Origin: Mycolicibacterium parafortuitum
GTDB taxonomy: Bacteria; Actinomycetota; Actinomycetes; Mycobacteriales; Mycobacteriaceae
NCBI RefSeq assembly: GCF_002086815.1
Contig: NZ_MVID01000035.1
Location: forward strand, 1-64,000
DNA: 64,000 bases
Direction of reading: 5' to 3'
Shown: in pieces, positions 7,888 through 15,802 of the stretch
How positions within the stretch are numbered: position 1 is the stretch's first letter
How the letters are laid out: each line of letters begins with the position of its first letter
Made by a program: the position numbers and the translations under genes
The notes under the pieces: model-generated
The model's input: only the letters and a program-made list of their open reading frames with translations
Told to the model about the DNA's origin: nothing
Databases searched by the model: none

Positions 7888-9323
7888 TCGCTCGACTCCC
7901 GACGCGCCTTCCGTGCCGCCTTGCGCTCGTCTGCCCCGATCCGGTCGGTCTGCTCGAGGCGGATGTCGGTACCGCGGCCCGACAGATGGCCGTCGACACC
8001 GGCCGGCGTCTGCGGCTCCCAGTCGAACGTCATGTCGCCGATCGTCACCGCACATCCGGGCCGCGCGCCTTGCTTGAGCAGTTCGTCCTCGACGCCGAGG
8101 CGGGCCAGCCGGTCGGCGAGATAGCCGACCGCCTCGTCGTTGTCGAAGTTCGTCTGGGCCACCCAGCGCTGCGGCCGGGTGCCCTTGACGACGAATCCGC
8201 CCGTCCCATCCGGCTGCACGCTGAAACCACTGTCGTCCACCGGGACCGGCCGGATGACCGGGCGGCGCGGCACCGCCGCCGGCTGGGCGGCACGGTAGGC
8301 GGCGACCATATCCCACAGCGCGAACGTCAACGCGCGCAGACCTTCTCGTGCCACGGTCGAGATCTCGAAGACCGGCCAGCCGAACTTCTCCTTGATCTCG
8401 TCACGGACGAAATCGGCCAGTTCGCGAGCCTCGGGCACGTCGATCTTGTTGAGCACCACCGCGCGTGGACGTTCGGCGAGATCGCCCAGCGTCGTATCGC
8501 CTTGCAGCGTCGGGGTGTAGGCCGCCAGTTCGGCCTCCAGCGCCTCGATGTCCGAGATCGGGTCGCGGCCGGGCTCCAGCGTCGCGCAGTCGACGACGTG
8601 CACCAGCACGGCGCACCGCTCGATGTGGCGGAGGAAATCCAGGCCCAGGCCGCGTCCTTGCGACGCACCGGGAATCAGCCCGGGCACGTCGGCGACGGTG
8701 AAGGTGTTCTCCCCCGCCGACACGACGCCGAGGTTGGGCGCCAGCGTGGTGAACGGGTAGTCGGCGATCTTCGGCTTGGCCGCGGAGATCGTCGACACCA
8801 GCGAAGACTTACCCGCCGACGGAAAACCGACGAGGCCGACGTCGGCGACCGTCTTGAGTTCGAGGGTGAGATCGCGGACCTCACCCTGCTCGCCGAGCAG
8901 AGCGAAGCCGGGAGCCTTACGCGCGCGGGAGGCCAACGCCGCGTTGCCGAGCCCGCCCCGGCCACCTGCGGCGGCCTCGAAACGGGTACCTGCGCCGACC
9001 ATGTCGGCCAGGATCTGGCCGTGCTCGTCGAGGACGACGGTGCCGTCGGGAACCTTCACCTCGAGGTCGGCGCCTGCGGCCCCGTCGCGGTTGCTGCCTG
9101 CGCCCTGCTTACCCGACGGTGCCACCACGTGCGGGTGGAAATGGAAGTCCAGCAGCGTGTGGACCTGAGGGTCGACGACGAAGATGACACTTCCGCCGCG
9201 ACCGCCATTGCCGCCGTCGGGGCCACCGAGAGGCTTGAACTTCTCGCGGTGGACGGACGCGCAGCCATTGCCGCCGTTACCCGCCCGCGCGTGGATGACG
9301 ACGCGGTCGACGAACCGGGGCAT
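7884..9323 (-). CDS. obg: GTPase Obg/CgtA
   Basis: Essential ribosome-associated GTPase of 479 residues. It has the glycine-rich Obg fold at the N-terminus (GNGGNGCASVHREKF, GGPDGGNGGRGG), a central G domain with P-loop GFPSAGKSSL near residue 168, DVPG and NKID motifs, and a C-terminal OCT domain. It acts in large-subunit maturation and stress signalling. It lies in the conserved rplU–rpmA–obg–proB order, 85 bp downstream of rpmA, and overlaps proB by 4 bp. Confidence 0.97.
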   Translation of the reverse strand: MPRFVDRVVIHARAGNGGNGCASVHREKFKPLGGPDGGNGGRGGSVIFVVDPQVHTLLDFHFHPHVVAPSGKQGAGSNRDGAAGADLEVKVPDGTVVLDEHGQILADMVGAGTRFEAAAGGRGGLGNAALASRARKAPGFALLGEQGEVRDLTLELKTVADVGLVGFPSAGKSSLVSTISAAKPKIADYPFTTLAPNLGVVSAGENTFTVADVPGLIPGASQGRGLGLDFLRHIERCAVLVHVVDCATLEPGRDPISDIEALEAELAAYTPTLQGDTTLGDLAERPRAVVLNKIDVPEARELADFVRDEIKEKFGWPVFEISTVAREGLRALTFALWDMVAAYRAAQPAAVPRRPVIRPVPVDDSGFSVQPDGTGGFVVKGTRPQRWVAQTNFDNDEAVGYLADRLARLGVEDELLKQGARPGCAVTIGDMTFDWEPQTPAGVDGHLSGRGTDIRLEQTDRIGADERKAARKARRESSE

Positions 9324-9408
9324 CGGTGATCCTTTCCATGACGAAATCTACGTTTTGCCGCCCGAAGCGTGAAGGCCGGTCAAAACGCCGATCTCGACGT
9401 CAAGGACC

Positions 9409-9675
9409 TCAGGCGTCGGTACGGGCGACGCGGACGATGTTGACGTACTTGCGACCGCGCTTGGTGCCGAACTCAACGGCGCCGGGTGCGGTGGCGAACA
9501 GCGTGTCGTCGCCGCCACGGCCGACGTTGACGCCGGGGTGGAAGTGAGTGCCGCGCTGGCGGACCAGGATCTCGCCGGCCTTCACGATCTGGCCGCCGAA
9601 CCGCTTGACGCCGAGGCGCTGCGCGTTGGAATCGCGACCGTTACGTGAGCTGGAAGCGCCCTTCTTGTGTGCCAT
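9409..9675 (-). CDS. rpmA: 50S ribosomal protein L27
   Basis: L27 of 88 residues with the classical start MAHKKGASSSRNGRDS, whose N-terminus reaches the peptidyl-transferase centre, and the core GTHFHPGVNVGRGGDDTLFA. No N-terminal cleavage extension of the Firmicutes type is seen. It is 18 bp downstream of rplU in the same operon. Confidence 0.98.
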   Translation of the reverse strand: MAHKKGASSSRNGRDSNAQRLGVKRFGGQIVKAGEILVRQRGTHFHPGVNVGRGGDDTLFATAPGAVEFGTKRGRKYVNIVRVARTDA

Positions 9676-9693
9676 GTCTGCTCGCTCCCGTCG

Positions 9694-10017
9694 TTACTTG
9701 ATGCCGGTGACCTTGAGCACCGTCAGCTGCTGACGGTGGCCCTGGCGCTTGTGATAGCCGGTCTTGTTCTTGAACTTGTGGATACGGATCTTCGGGCCCT
9801 TGGTGTGCTCGAGGACCTCGCCGGTGACGGCGACCTTCTCCAGCGCCTTGGCGTCGGTGGTGACGTTCGCACCGTCGACGACCAGCGCGACGGGCAGCGA
9901 GACCGATGCGCCGGGCTCTGCGTCAAGCTTCTCCACCTTGACGATGTCGCCGGCCGCGACCTTGTACTGCTTGCCACCGGTCTTGACGATCGCGTACGTG
10001 GCTGATTTGGCTGCCAT
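9694..10017 (-). CDS. rplU: 50S ribosomal protein L21
   Basis: L21 of 107 residues, first gene of the rplU–rpmA–obg–proB run. The family signatures YAIVKTGGKQYKV at the N-terminus and KFKNKTGYHKRQGHRQ at the C-terminus, which contact 23S rRNA, are both present. The 156 bp up to the rne stop should hold its promoter; no convincing leader structure was identified there. Confidence 0.98.
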   Translation of the reverse strand: MAAKSATYAIVKTGGKQYKVAAGDIVKVEKLDAEPGASVSLPVALVVDGANVTTDAKALEKVAVTGEVLEHTKGPKIRIHKFKNKTGYHKRQGHRQQLTVLKVTGIK

Positions 10018-10173
10018 CGCTAGGTCTTCCTCTGCTCTGCGTGCGGGCGCGCATCACCGGGGTGTGCGTGCGGGTCTTGGTGCGGGATCTCGTCCCGTCT
10101 CCGGCCGGCTGTGGGCAGGCCCTGGAGACAACTGGTCAAGGGTACGTGACCAGCGGGTAGAGGGTCAAACCGC

Positions 10174-13100
10174 TCAGTCGCGAGTGGGTGGGCCCGCCGG
10201 ACGCGCAGCCGCGCGCCTGCGTTGCCTGCCCACTGGAGCAGCGACTATGGGTTCATCCTCGTCGTCGGAGTCGTCATCCTCGTCGTCGGAGTCCTCGTCG
10301 TCAGAGTCCTCGTCGTCGGAGTCGTCCTCGTCAGAGTACTCATCGTCGTCTTCGGAGTCCTCGTCCTCGTCGGAGTACTCTTCGTCGTCTTCGGAGTCGT
10401 CTTCGGAGTCCTCGTCGAGATCTTCCAGGTCGTCGTCCTCGTCGTCTTCATCGTCGTCGAGGTCGATCTCGTCGGTGTCGTCGGAGTCGTCCTCGTCCGA
10501 GTCGTCTTCGTCGTCAGAGTCGTCTTCGTCGTCAGAGTCGTCTTCGACACCGAACTCGTCTTCGGTGGGCACCGGCGTCGTGTCGTCGTCGAGCTCGTTG
10601 ATCTCGTCGGTCGGCGTGGTGTCCTCGCCGTCCTCGCCGTCCTCGTCCTTGCCGTTGGCCGCCGCCATCGCCTTGAACATCGGGTGGTCACCGGGCAGGT
10701 GGGCGGGCACCTTCGTGACCTGAACCTCGGGTTCGGCCTTGGCACCGCGCTTGCCGCGCTTACCGCGGCGTCCGCCGCCACCGCCACCGCCGCCGTTGTT
10801 GTTGCCGGAGTCGGCCTTGCGTCCGCCGGAGCTCTGCGCCGACTCGATCGGATCGCCATGCAGCACGATGCCGCGGCCTGCGCAGTGCGTGCACGTCGTC
10901 GAGAACGCCTCGATCAGTCCGGTGCCGAGCCGCTTCCTGGTCAGCTGAACCAACCCGAGCGACGTCACCTCCGAAACCTGATGCCGAGTGCGGTCGCGGG
11001 CCAGCGCCTCGGTGAGGCGGCGCAGCACCAGATCCCGGTTGGATTCGAGCACCATGTCGATGAAGTCGATGACGATGATGCCGCCGATGTCGCGCAGCCG
11101 CAGCTGCCGGACGGTCTCCTCGGCGGCTTCGAGGTTGTTGCGCGTGACGGTCTGTTCCAGGTTGCCCCCGGAACCGGTGAACTTGCCGGTGTTGACGTCG
11201 ATGACCGTCATGGCCTCGGTGCGATCGATGACCAGGGTGCCGCCCGACGGCAGCCACACCTTGCGGTCCATCGCCTTGGCCAACTGTTCGTCGATGCGGT
11301 GCACGGCGAACACGTCGGGCCCGTCCGGGCTCGCGGGTTCGTACTTCGTCATCCGGGGCAGCAGCTCGGGCGCGACGGCGGTGACGTAGTCGCTGATGGT
11401 CTTCCACGCGTCGTCACCCGACACGATCAGCCCGGAGAAGTCCTCGTTGAACAGATCGCGGATGACCTTGACCAGCACATCGGGCTCTTCGTAGAGCGCG
11501 ACGGCGGCGCCGGCCTTCTTCTGGGTGACCTCGGCGGCCTTGGCCTCGATCTCACTCCACCGCTTCTGCAGCCGCTCGACGTCGGTGCGGATGTCCTCTT
11601 CCTTCACGCCCTCGGAGGCGGTGCGGATGATCACGCCGGCATCGGACGGGACGACCTCTTTGAGGATCTCCTTGAGGCGCTGCCGTTCGGTGTCGGGCAG
11701 CTTGCGGCTGATCCCCGTCGACGACGCGCCCGGCACGTACACCAGGTAGCGGCCTGCCAGCGACACCTGGGTGGTCAGGCGGGCACCCTTGTGTCCGACG
11801 GGGTCCTTGCTGACCTGGACCACGACGTAGTCACCGGGTTTGAGGGCCTGTTCGATCTTGCGCTGGGCGCCGCCGAGGCCGGCGGCTTCCCAGTTGACCT
11901 CACCGGCGTACAGCACGCCGTTGCGGCCGCGGCCGATGTCGACGAACGCCGCCTCCATCGAGGGCAGCACGTTCTGCACGATGCCGAGGTAGATGTTGCC
12001 GACCAGGGACGCCGACGCCGGCGAGGTCACGAAGTGCTCGACGACCACGCCGTCTTCGAGGACCGCGATCTGGGTGTAGCGGGCGCCTTCGTGCGGCGGC
12101 TCGGTACGCACCTTGTCGCGGATGACCATCGTGCGTTCGACGGCCTCGCGGCGGGCCAGGAACTCGGCCTCGGACAGGATCGGTGGCCGACGCCGGCCCG
12201 CGTCGCGTCCGTCGCGGCGGCGCTGGCGCTTGGCCTCAAGGCGGGTGGAACCGCTGATGCCCTGGATCTCGTCGTTCTTGTCGCCCTTGTCCGACCGTCC
12301 CGATTTACGGGGTTCGCGCTCGTGGACGACGGTGTTCGGCGGATCGTCGGGAGAACCGCTGGCGTCGCCGTCGTCATCGGAACCGGACTTGCGGCGGCGC
12401 CTGCGCCGACGCCGGCGGGTGGTGCCGTCACCGGACGTGCCCTCGTCGTCACCGTTGTCGTCGTCCTGATCATCGGCGGCCTCACTACCCGACTGCTCGG
12501 CCTCGGCGTCGCCGTCGGTGTCCGCATCGGTGGCGGCCTCGTCACCGTTCTGCTCACCGCGGCCCCGTCCGCGTCCGCGGCGTCCGCGGCGGCGGCGTTT
12601 GGCGGCGGGCCGGCCGGACTGGTCGTCGGAGTCCGAATCGGCGTCATCGGCGTCGTCGTCGGCGCCGTCGGTGGCGTCGTCGTCATCGCTGTCGTCGTCG
12701 TGGGCGTGGTCGTCGAAGCGGACGGGCTGCGGCGCGACGAACAGCGGCAGGTAGTCGGCGGGTTCGGCGACTGTGCGGGTCTCGGGGGTCTCCAGGATGA
12801 GCCGGGATTCGGGCTCCTCCTCGGCGGGAGCCTCGGCTGCTTCCTCGGCGGGGGCCTGAGCTGCGGGCTCTTCGGCGGAGGGGGCTTCTGCGACCGGCTC
12901 TTCGGCCGAGGGGGCTTCGGTGACCGGTTCCTCGGCGGGGGCCGCCTGGCTCTCGACCGCATCGGTGGCGATCGCGGTGGGGGCCGGCTCCGGCTCGGGG
13001 GCCGCCAGCACCTCGCGTACCCGGTCAGCCTCTTCGCGGCCGACCGTCGAGTGCGCGCTGCGGGCGCGGCCGTCGAGTTCGACGAGCGCGTCGATGATCC

Positions 13101-13254
13101 GTCGGCTCGTGGTGCCCAGCACCCGGGCCAGCGAGTGGACCCTGACCTTCTCGGGCGTCGGAGCCGCGGGGGCTTCGACGGGCGGCTCGGCTATCTGCTG
13201 AGGCGCTTCCGCGAGGTCGTGGTTCGGATCTTGATTCTGCTCATTGTCAGCCAC
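10174..13254 (-). CDS. rne: Ribonuclease E/G
   Basis: Endonuclease of 1026 residues, key to mRNA decay and rRNA processing. An Ala/Glu-rich then Arg/Asp-rich disordered N-terminal extension (about residues 1-340) precedes the S1 and RNase-H-like catalytic core. The catalytic aspartate motifs IDVNTGKFTG (about 688) and IIVIDFIDM (about 731) and the zinc-link TTCTHCAGRG (about 786) are intact. As in other mycobacteria, the disordered arms flank the core on both sides. Residues about 885-1003 are almost entirely Asp, Glu and Ser with a few Tyr, followed by a short Arg/Ala/Pro end. The gene is preceded by a leader of about 250 nt. Confidence 0.96.
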   Translation of the reverse strand: MADNEQNQDPNHDLAEAPQQIAEPPVEAPAAPTPEKVRVHSLARVLGTTSRRIIDALVELDGRARSAHSTVGREEADRVREVLAAPEPEPAPTAIATDAVESQAAPAEEPVTEAPSAEEPVAEAPSAEEPAAQAPAEEAAEAPAEEEPESRLILETPETRTVAEPADYLPLFVAPQPVRFDDHAHDDDSDDDDATDGADDDADDADSDSDDQSGRPAAKRRRRGRRGRGRGRGEQNGDEAATDADTDGDAEAEQSGSEAADDQDDDNGDDEGTSGDGTTRRRRRRRRRKSGSDDDGDASGSPDDPPNTVVHEREPRKSGRSDKGDKNDEIQGISGSTRLEAKRQRRRDGRDAGRRRPPILSEAEFLARREAVERTMVIRDKVRTEPPHEGARYTQIAVLEDGVVVEHFVTSPASASLVGNIYLGIVQNVLPSMEAAFVDIGRGRNGVLYAGEVNWEAAGLGGAQRKIEQALKPGDYVVVQVSKDPVGHKGARLTTQVSLAGRYLVYVPGASSTGISRKLPDTERQRLKEILKEVVPSDAGVIIRTASEGVKEEDIRTDVERLQKRWSEIEAKAAEVTQKKAGAAVALYEEPDVLVKVIRDLFNEDFSGLIVSGDDAWKTISDYVTAVAPELLPRMTKYEPASPDGPDVFAVHRIDEQLAKAMDRKVWLPSGGTLVIDRTEAMTVIDVNTGKFTGSGGNLEQTVTRNNLEAAEETVRQLRLRDIGGIIVIDFIDMVLESNRDLVLRRLTEALARDRTRHQVSEVTSLGLVQLTRKRLGTGLIEAFSTTCTHCAGRGIVLHGDPIESAQSSGGRKADSGNNNGGGGGGGGRRGKRGKRGAKAEPEVQVTKVPAHLPGDHPMFKAMAAANGKDEDGEDGEDTTPTDEINELDDDTTPVPTEDEFGVEDDSDDEDDSDDEDDSDEDDSDDTDEIDLDDDEDDEDDDLEDLDEDSEDDSEDDEEYSDEDEDSEDDDEYSDEDDSDDEDSDDEDSDDEDDDSDDEDEPIVAAPVGRQRRRAAARPAGPPTRD

Positions 13255-13505
13255 GTATTCTCCTCAAGCCCCCGGGCGCGTCGATTAGCTGACGCGGCCA
13301 CGCGAGGGCTTCTGTTGTGTGTCCGGGCTACCAACTCCCGGACTTGTAATGGTCTCGCTCCGAGTGATCCCGAAAGAACGATCTCGGTGCCTGTCTGAAT
13401 GATGGCCGGACGGTCTGCGCCGCACCGTGGGTAGACGGTGGTCGCGCTCGTCGAAGTCTTCATTCGGGTGCTCGGCCCGGGTTGTAAGGCCGGTCACCCT
13501 CGACC
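13255..13505 (-). other. Long 5' leader of rne
   Basis: No gene is supported in the 310 bp between ndk and rne. A GATAAT -10-like box on the minus strand at 13511–13506 would place transcription initiation near 13499, giving a leader of roughly 245 nt. M. smegmatis rne is known to carry a leader of similar length that affects expression (from memory). Start point and structure here are inferred. Confidence 0.5.
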
Positions 13506-13511
13506 ATTATC
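13506..13511 (-). promoter_or_regulatory. Candidate -10 box of rne promoter
   Basis: Minus-strand GATAAT in the context GTGGGATAATGG, the best sigmaA-like -10 in the ndk–rne gap. No good -35 hexamer is visible, which is common in mycobacteria. Confidence 0.45.
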
Positions 13512-13564
13512 CCACACCTCGGAGAGTGATCCGCGAAGGCCGGGGTCGGCCCGGCGATGCGGCC

Positions 13565-13975
13565 TCAGAGCTCGGGGAACCAGAGGGCGATTTCGCGGGC
13601 CGCGGAATCCGGCGAATCGGAGCCGTGGACCAGGTTGAACTGCGTCTCCAGGCCCAGGTCACCCCGGATGGTGCCGGGGGTCGCCTTCTCGACGGGATCG
13701 GTGCCGCCGGCGAGTTGCCGGAACGCCGCGATCGCCCGCGGGCCTTCGAGCACGGCCGCGACCACCGGGCCGGAGGTGATGAACTCCAGCAGCGAGGGGA
13801 AGAACGGCTTGCCCTCGTGTTCGGCGTAGTGCGCGCGGGCGGTTTCGTCGCTGACGTTCTTCAGCTCCAGGGCGGCGATCGCCAGGCCTTTGGCTTCGAT
13901 TCGGCTGATGATCTCTCCGATGAGGCGGCGCTGCACACCGTCGGGCTTGATCAGTACGAGAGTTCGCTCAGTCAC
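13565..13975 (-). CDS. ndk: Nucleoside diphosphate kinase
   Basis: Enzyme of 136 residues, exactly the usual bacterial length, that balances NTP pools by ping-pong phosphotransfer. Start GTG at 13975 gives MTERTLVLIKPDGVQR. The active-site region is present as NLVHGSDSPDSAAREIALWF, containing the catalytic His. It lies 10 bp downstream of the DUF4233 gene, as in the tuberculosis order Rv2446c–Rv2445c. Confidence 0.97.
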   Translation of the reverse strand: MTERTLVLIKPDGVQRRLIGEIISRIEAKGLAIAALELKNVSDETARAHYAEHEGKPFFPSLLEFITSGPVVAAVLEGPRAIAAFRQLAGGTDPVEKATPGTIRGDLGLETQFNLVHGSDSPDSAAREIALWFPEL

Positions 13976-13985
13976 GCAGGACAGC

Positions 13986-14396
13986 CTATCGGGGATCGGG
14001 ACGCTGCCCCGGAAGCAGGCCCCGCTTCTGCCGGCGCAGCACCTCCGCGCGCAGGTAGGCGATGAGCAGCCACACCACGATGAACAGCAACCCGATGAAA
14101 CCGATGCCGGGATAGAGGAACCAGCCGGCCACGAGCGGCAACTGCATCCCGAGGTTGGCCCACAGCGCCCACGGGCGGCCCTGCACCCCGGCCAGGAGCA
14201 CCAGCAGCACCGCGACGCCGAGGACATAGGTCGTCGTCCACACGGTCAGGCCCGGACCGACGGCGCCGACCACCGGCAGCGCCAGCAGCACGACGACGGC
14301 CTCCAGGATCAGCGTCCCCGCCATCACGCCCCGGAAGCTCTTCCACGGATCCGGTGGCGGCGGGCCGGCGGCGGGTTGCGGCGGTTGCTCGCTCAT
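13986..14396 (-). CDS. DUF4233 membrane protein
   Basis: Protein of 136 residues with a Pro-rich cytoplasmic N-terminus (MSEQPPQPAAGPPPPDP), four hydrophobic segments (about 24-44, 50-70, 78-95, 98-118) and a basic tail. It matches the small membrane protein found between folC and ndk throughout mycobacteria (Rv2446c position). Function unknown. Its ATGA start overlaps the folC stop by 4 bp, so it is translated with folC. Confidence 0.85.
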   Translation of the reverse strand: MSEQPPQPAAGPPPPDPWKSFRGVMAGTLILEAVVVLLALPVVGAVGPGLTVWTTTYVLGVAVLLVLLAGVQGRPWALWANLGMQLPLVAGWFLYPGIGFIGLLFIVVWLLIAYLRAEVLRRQKRGLLPGQRPDPR

Positions 14397-15802
14397 GCGG
14401 GGTCCTTTCCGAACAGCGTGCGCGCCGCACCGGCGGTGACCACCGATCCGGTGATGACGATCCCGGCGCCGCTCATCCCGGCGGCGTCGCCGTCACTTCC
14501 GGACTCCTCGACCAGCGCGGTCGCGGTCTCGATCGCGTCCGGGAGGGTCTCCGCGGTGATGACCCGCTCGGGCCCGAAAAGCTCCTCGGCCTTGACCGCC
14601 AGCGCGGCCACCTCCAGTGCTCGCGGGGATCCGTTGTGGGTCACCACGATCTGGTCCAGTACAGGTTCCAGCGCCGCCAGGATGCCGTCGACGTCCTTGT
14701 CCCCCATCACCGAGACGACACCGACCAGGAAGCGGAAGTCGAACTCGTCGCGCAACGTCTCCGACAGCGCCGCCGCCCCGGACGGGTTATGCGCGGCGTC
14801 GATGAAAACCGTTGGTGCGCTGCGCATCCGCTCCAGCCGTCCGGGCGAGGTGACCGAGGCGAATCCGGCCCGCACGGTGTCGAGGTCGAGCTGGCGCTGC
14901 GCGCCCGCGCCGAAGAACGCCTCGACGGCCGCCAGCGCGAGCACCGCGTTGCGGGCCTGGTGCTCGCCGTGCAACGGCAGGAAGATCTCCGAATACAAGC
15001 CGCCGAGGCCCTGCAGCTCGAGGAGCTGGCCGCCGATGGCGACCTGGCGGCCGACGACGGCGAATTCCGAGTCCTCCCGGGCGACCGCGGCCTCGGCGCG
15101 CACGGCCTGGGCGAGCAGAACCTCCATCGCCTCGGGCACCTGGCGGGCGATGACGGCGACGGTGTCGGTGGGCACCAGGTCGTCAGCCTGGCGGGTGATG
15201 ATGCCCGCCTTCTCCGCGGCGATCTCGGCGACCGTACCGCCGAGGTAGTCGACGTGATCCAGCCCGATCGGGGTGATGACGGCGACGGGCGCGTTGACGA
15301 CGTTGGTGGCGTCCCACCGTCCGCCGAGCCCGACCTCCACCACGGCCACGTCGACCGGCGCGTCGGCGAACGCGGCGAACGCCATCGCGGTGACGACCTC
15401 GAACTTGCTCATCTTGGGGCCGCCCGCGGCCTCGGACTGCTGGTCGACGAGCTCGACGAACGGCTCGATCTCGCGGTAGGTGTCCACGTAGGTCGCCGGG
15501 CTGATCGGCACACCGTCGATGGCGATGCGCTCGACGGCCGACTGCAGGTGCGGGCTGATGGTGCGGCCGGTGCGCCGGGAGAACGCGGTCAGCAGCGCGT
15601 CGACCATCCGCGCGACCGAGGTCTTGCCGTTGGTCCCGCCGATGTGGATCGACGGATAACCCTGCTGCGGCGATCCGAGCATCTCCAGCAGCGCCGAGAT
15701 CCGGCTGGTGCTCGGCTCGATCTTGGTTTCGGGCCAGCGTTGGTCGAGCAGATGTTCGACCTGCAGCAGTGCGGCGACCTCGTCGGGCGTGGGTTCGGTC
15801 AT
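14393..15802 (-). CDS. folC: Dihydrofolate synthase/folylpolyglutamate synthase
   Basis: Mur-ligase-fold enzyme of 469 residues that adds glutamate to dihydropteroate and folates. P-loop GGTNGKTSVARM near residue 45, VVEVGLGGRWDATN near 150 (omega-loop and Mg site) and the C-terminal HNPSGAAAL segment are intact. It overlaps valS by 4 bp upstream and the DUF4233 gene by 4 bp downstream, so valS–folC–DUF4233–ndk form one coupled operon. Confidence 0.97.
   Translation of the reverse strand: MTEPTPDEVAALLQVEHLLDQRWPETKIEPSTSRISALLEMLGSPQQGYPSIHIGGTNGKTSVARMVDALLTAFSRRTGRTISPHLQSAVERIAIDGVPISPATYVDTYREIEPFVELVDQQSEAAGGPKMSKFEVVTAMAFAAFADAPVDVAVVEVGLGGRWDATNVVNAPVAVITPIGLDHVDYLGGTVAEIAAEKAGIITRQADDLVPTDTVAVIARQVPEAMEVLLAQAVRAEAAVAREDSEFAVVGRQVAIGGQLLELQGLGGLYSEIFLPLHGEHQARNAVLALAAVEAFFGAGAQRQLDLDTVRAGFASVTSPGRLERMRSAPTVFIDAAHNPSGAAALSETLRDEFDFRFLVGVVSVMGDKDVDGILAALEPVLDQIVVTHNGSPRALEVAALAVKAEELFGPERVITAETLPDAIETATALVEESGSDGDAAGMSGAGIVITGSVVTAGAARTLFGKDPA

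Noticed and set aside
10245..10560. CRISPR-like short tandem repeats
   Set aside because: The repetition is irregular GTC/CTC codon repeats encoding Asp/Glu/Ser in rne, with no spacer structure. No CRISPR array was found anywhere in the window.
10222..13398. Open frame of over 1000 codons antisense to rne
   Set aside because: Mirror of a high-GC gene; composition is low-complexity Val/Gly/Leu from the acidic tract and no family is recognisable, while rne on the other strand is unmistakable.
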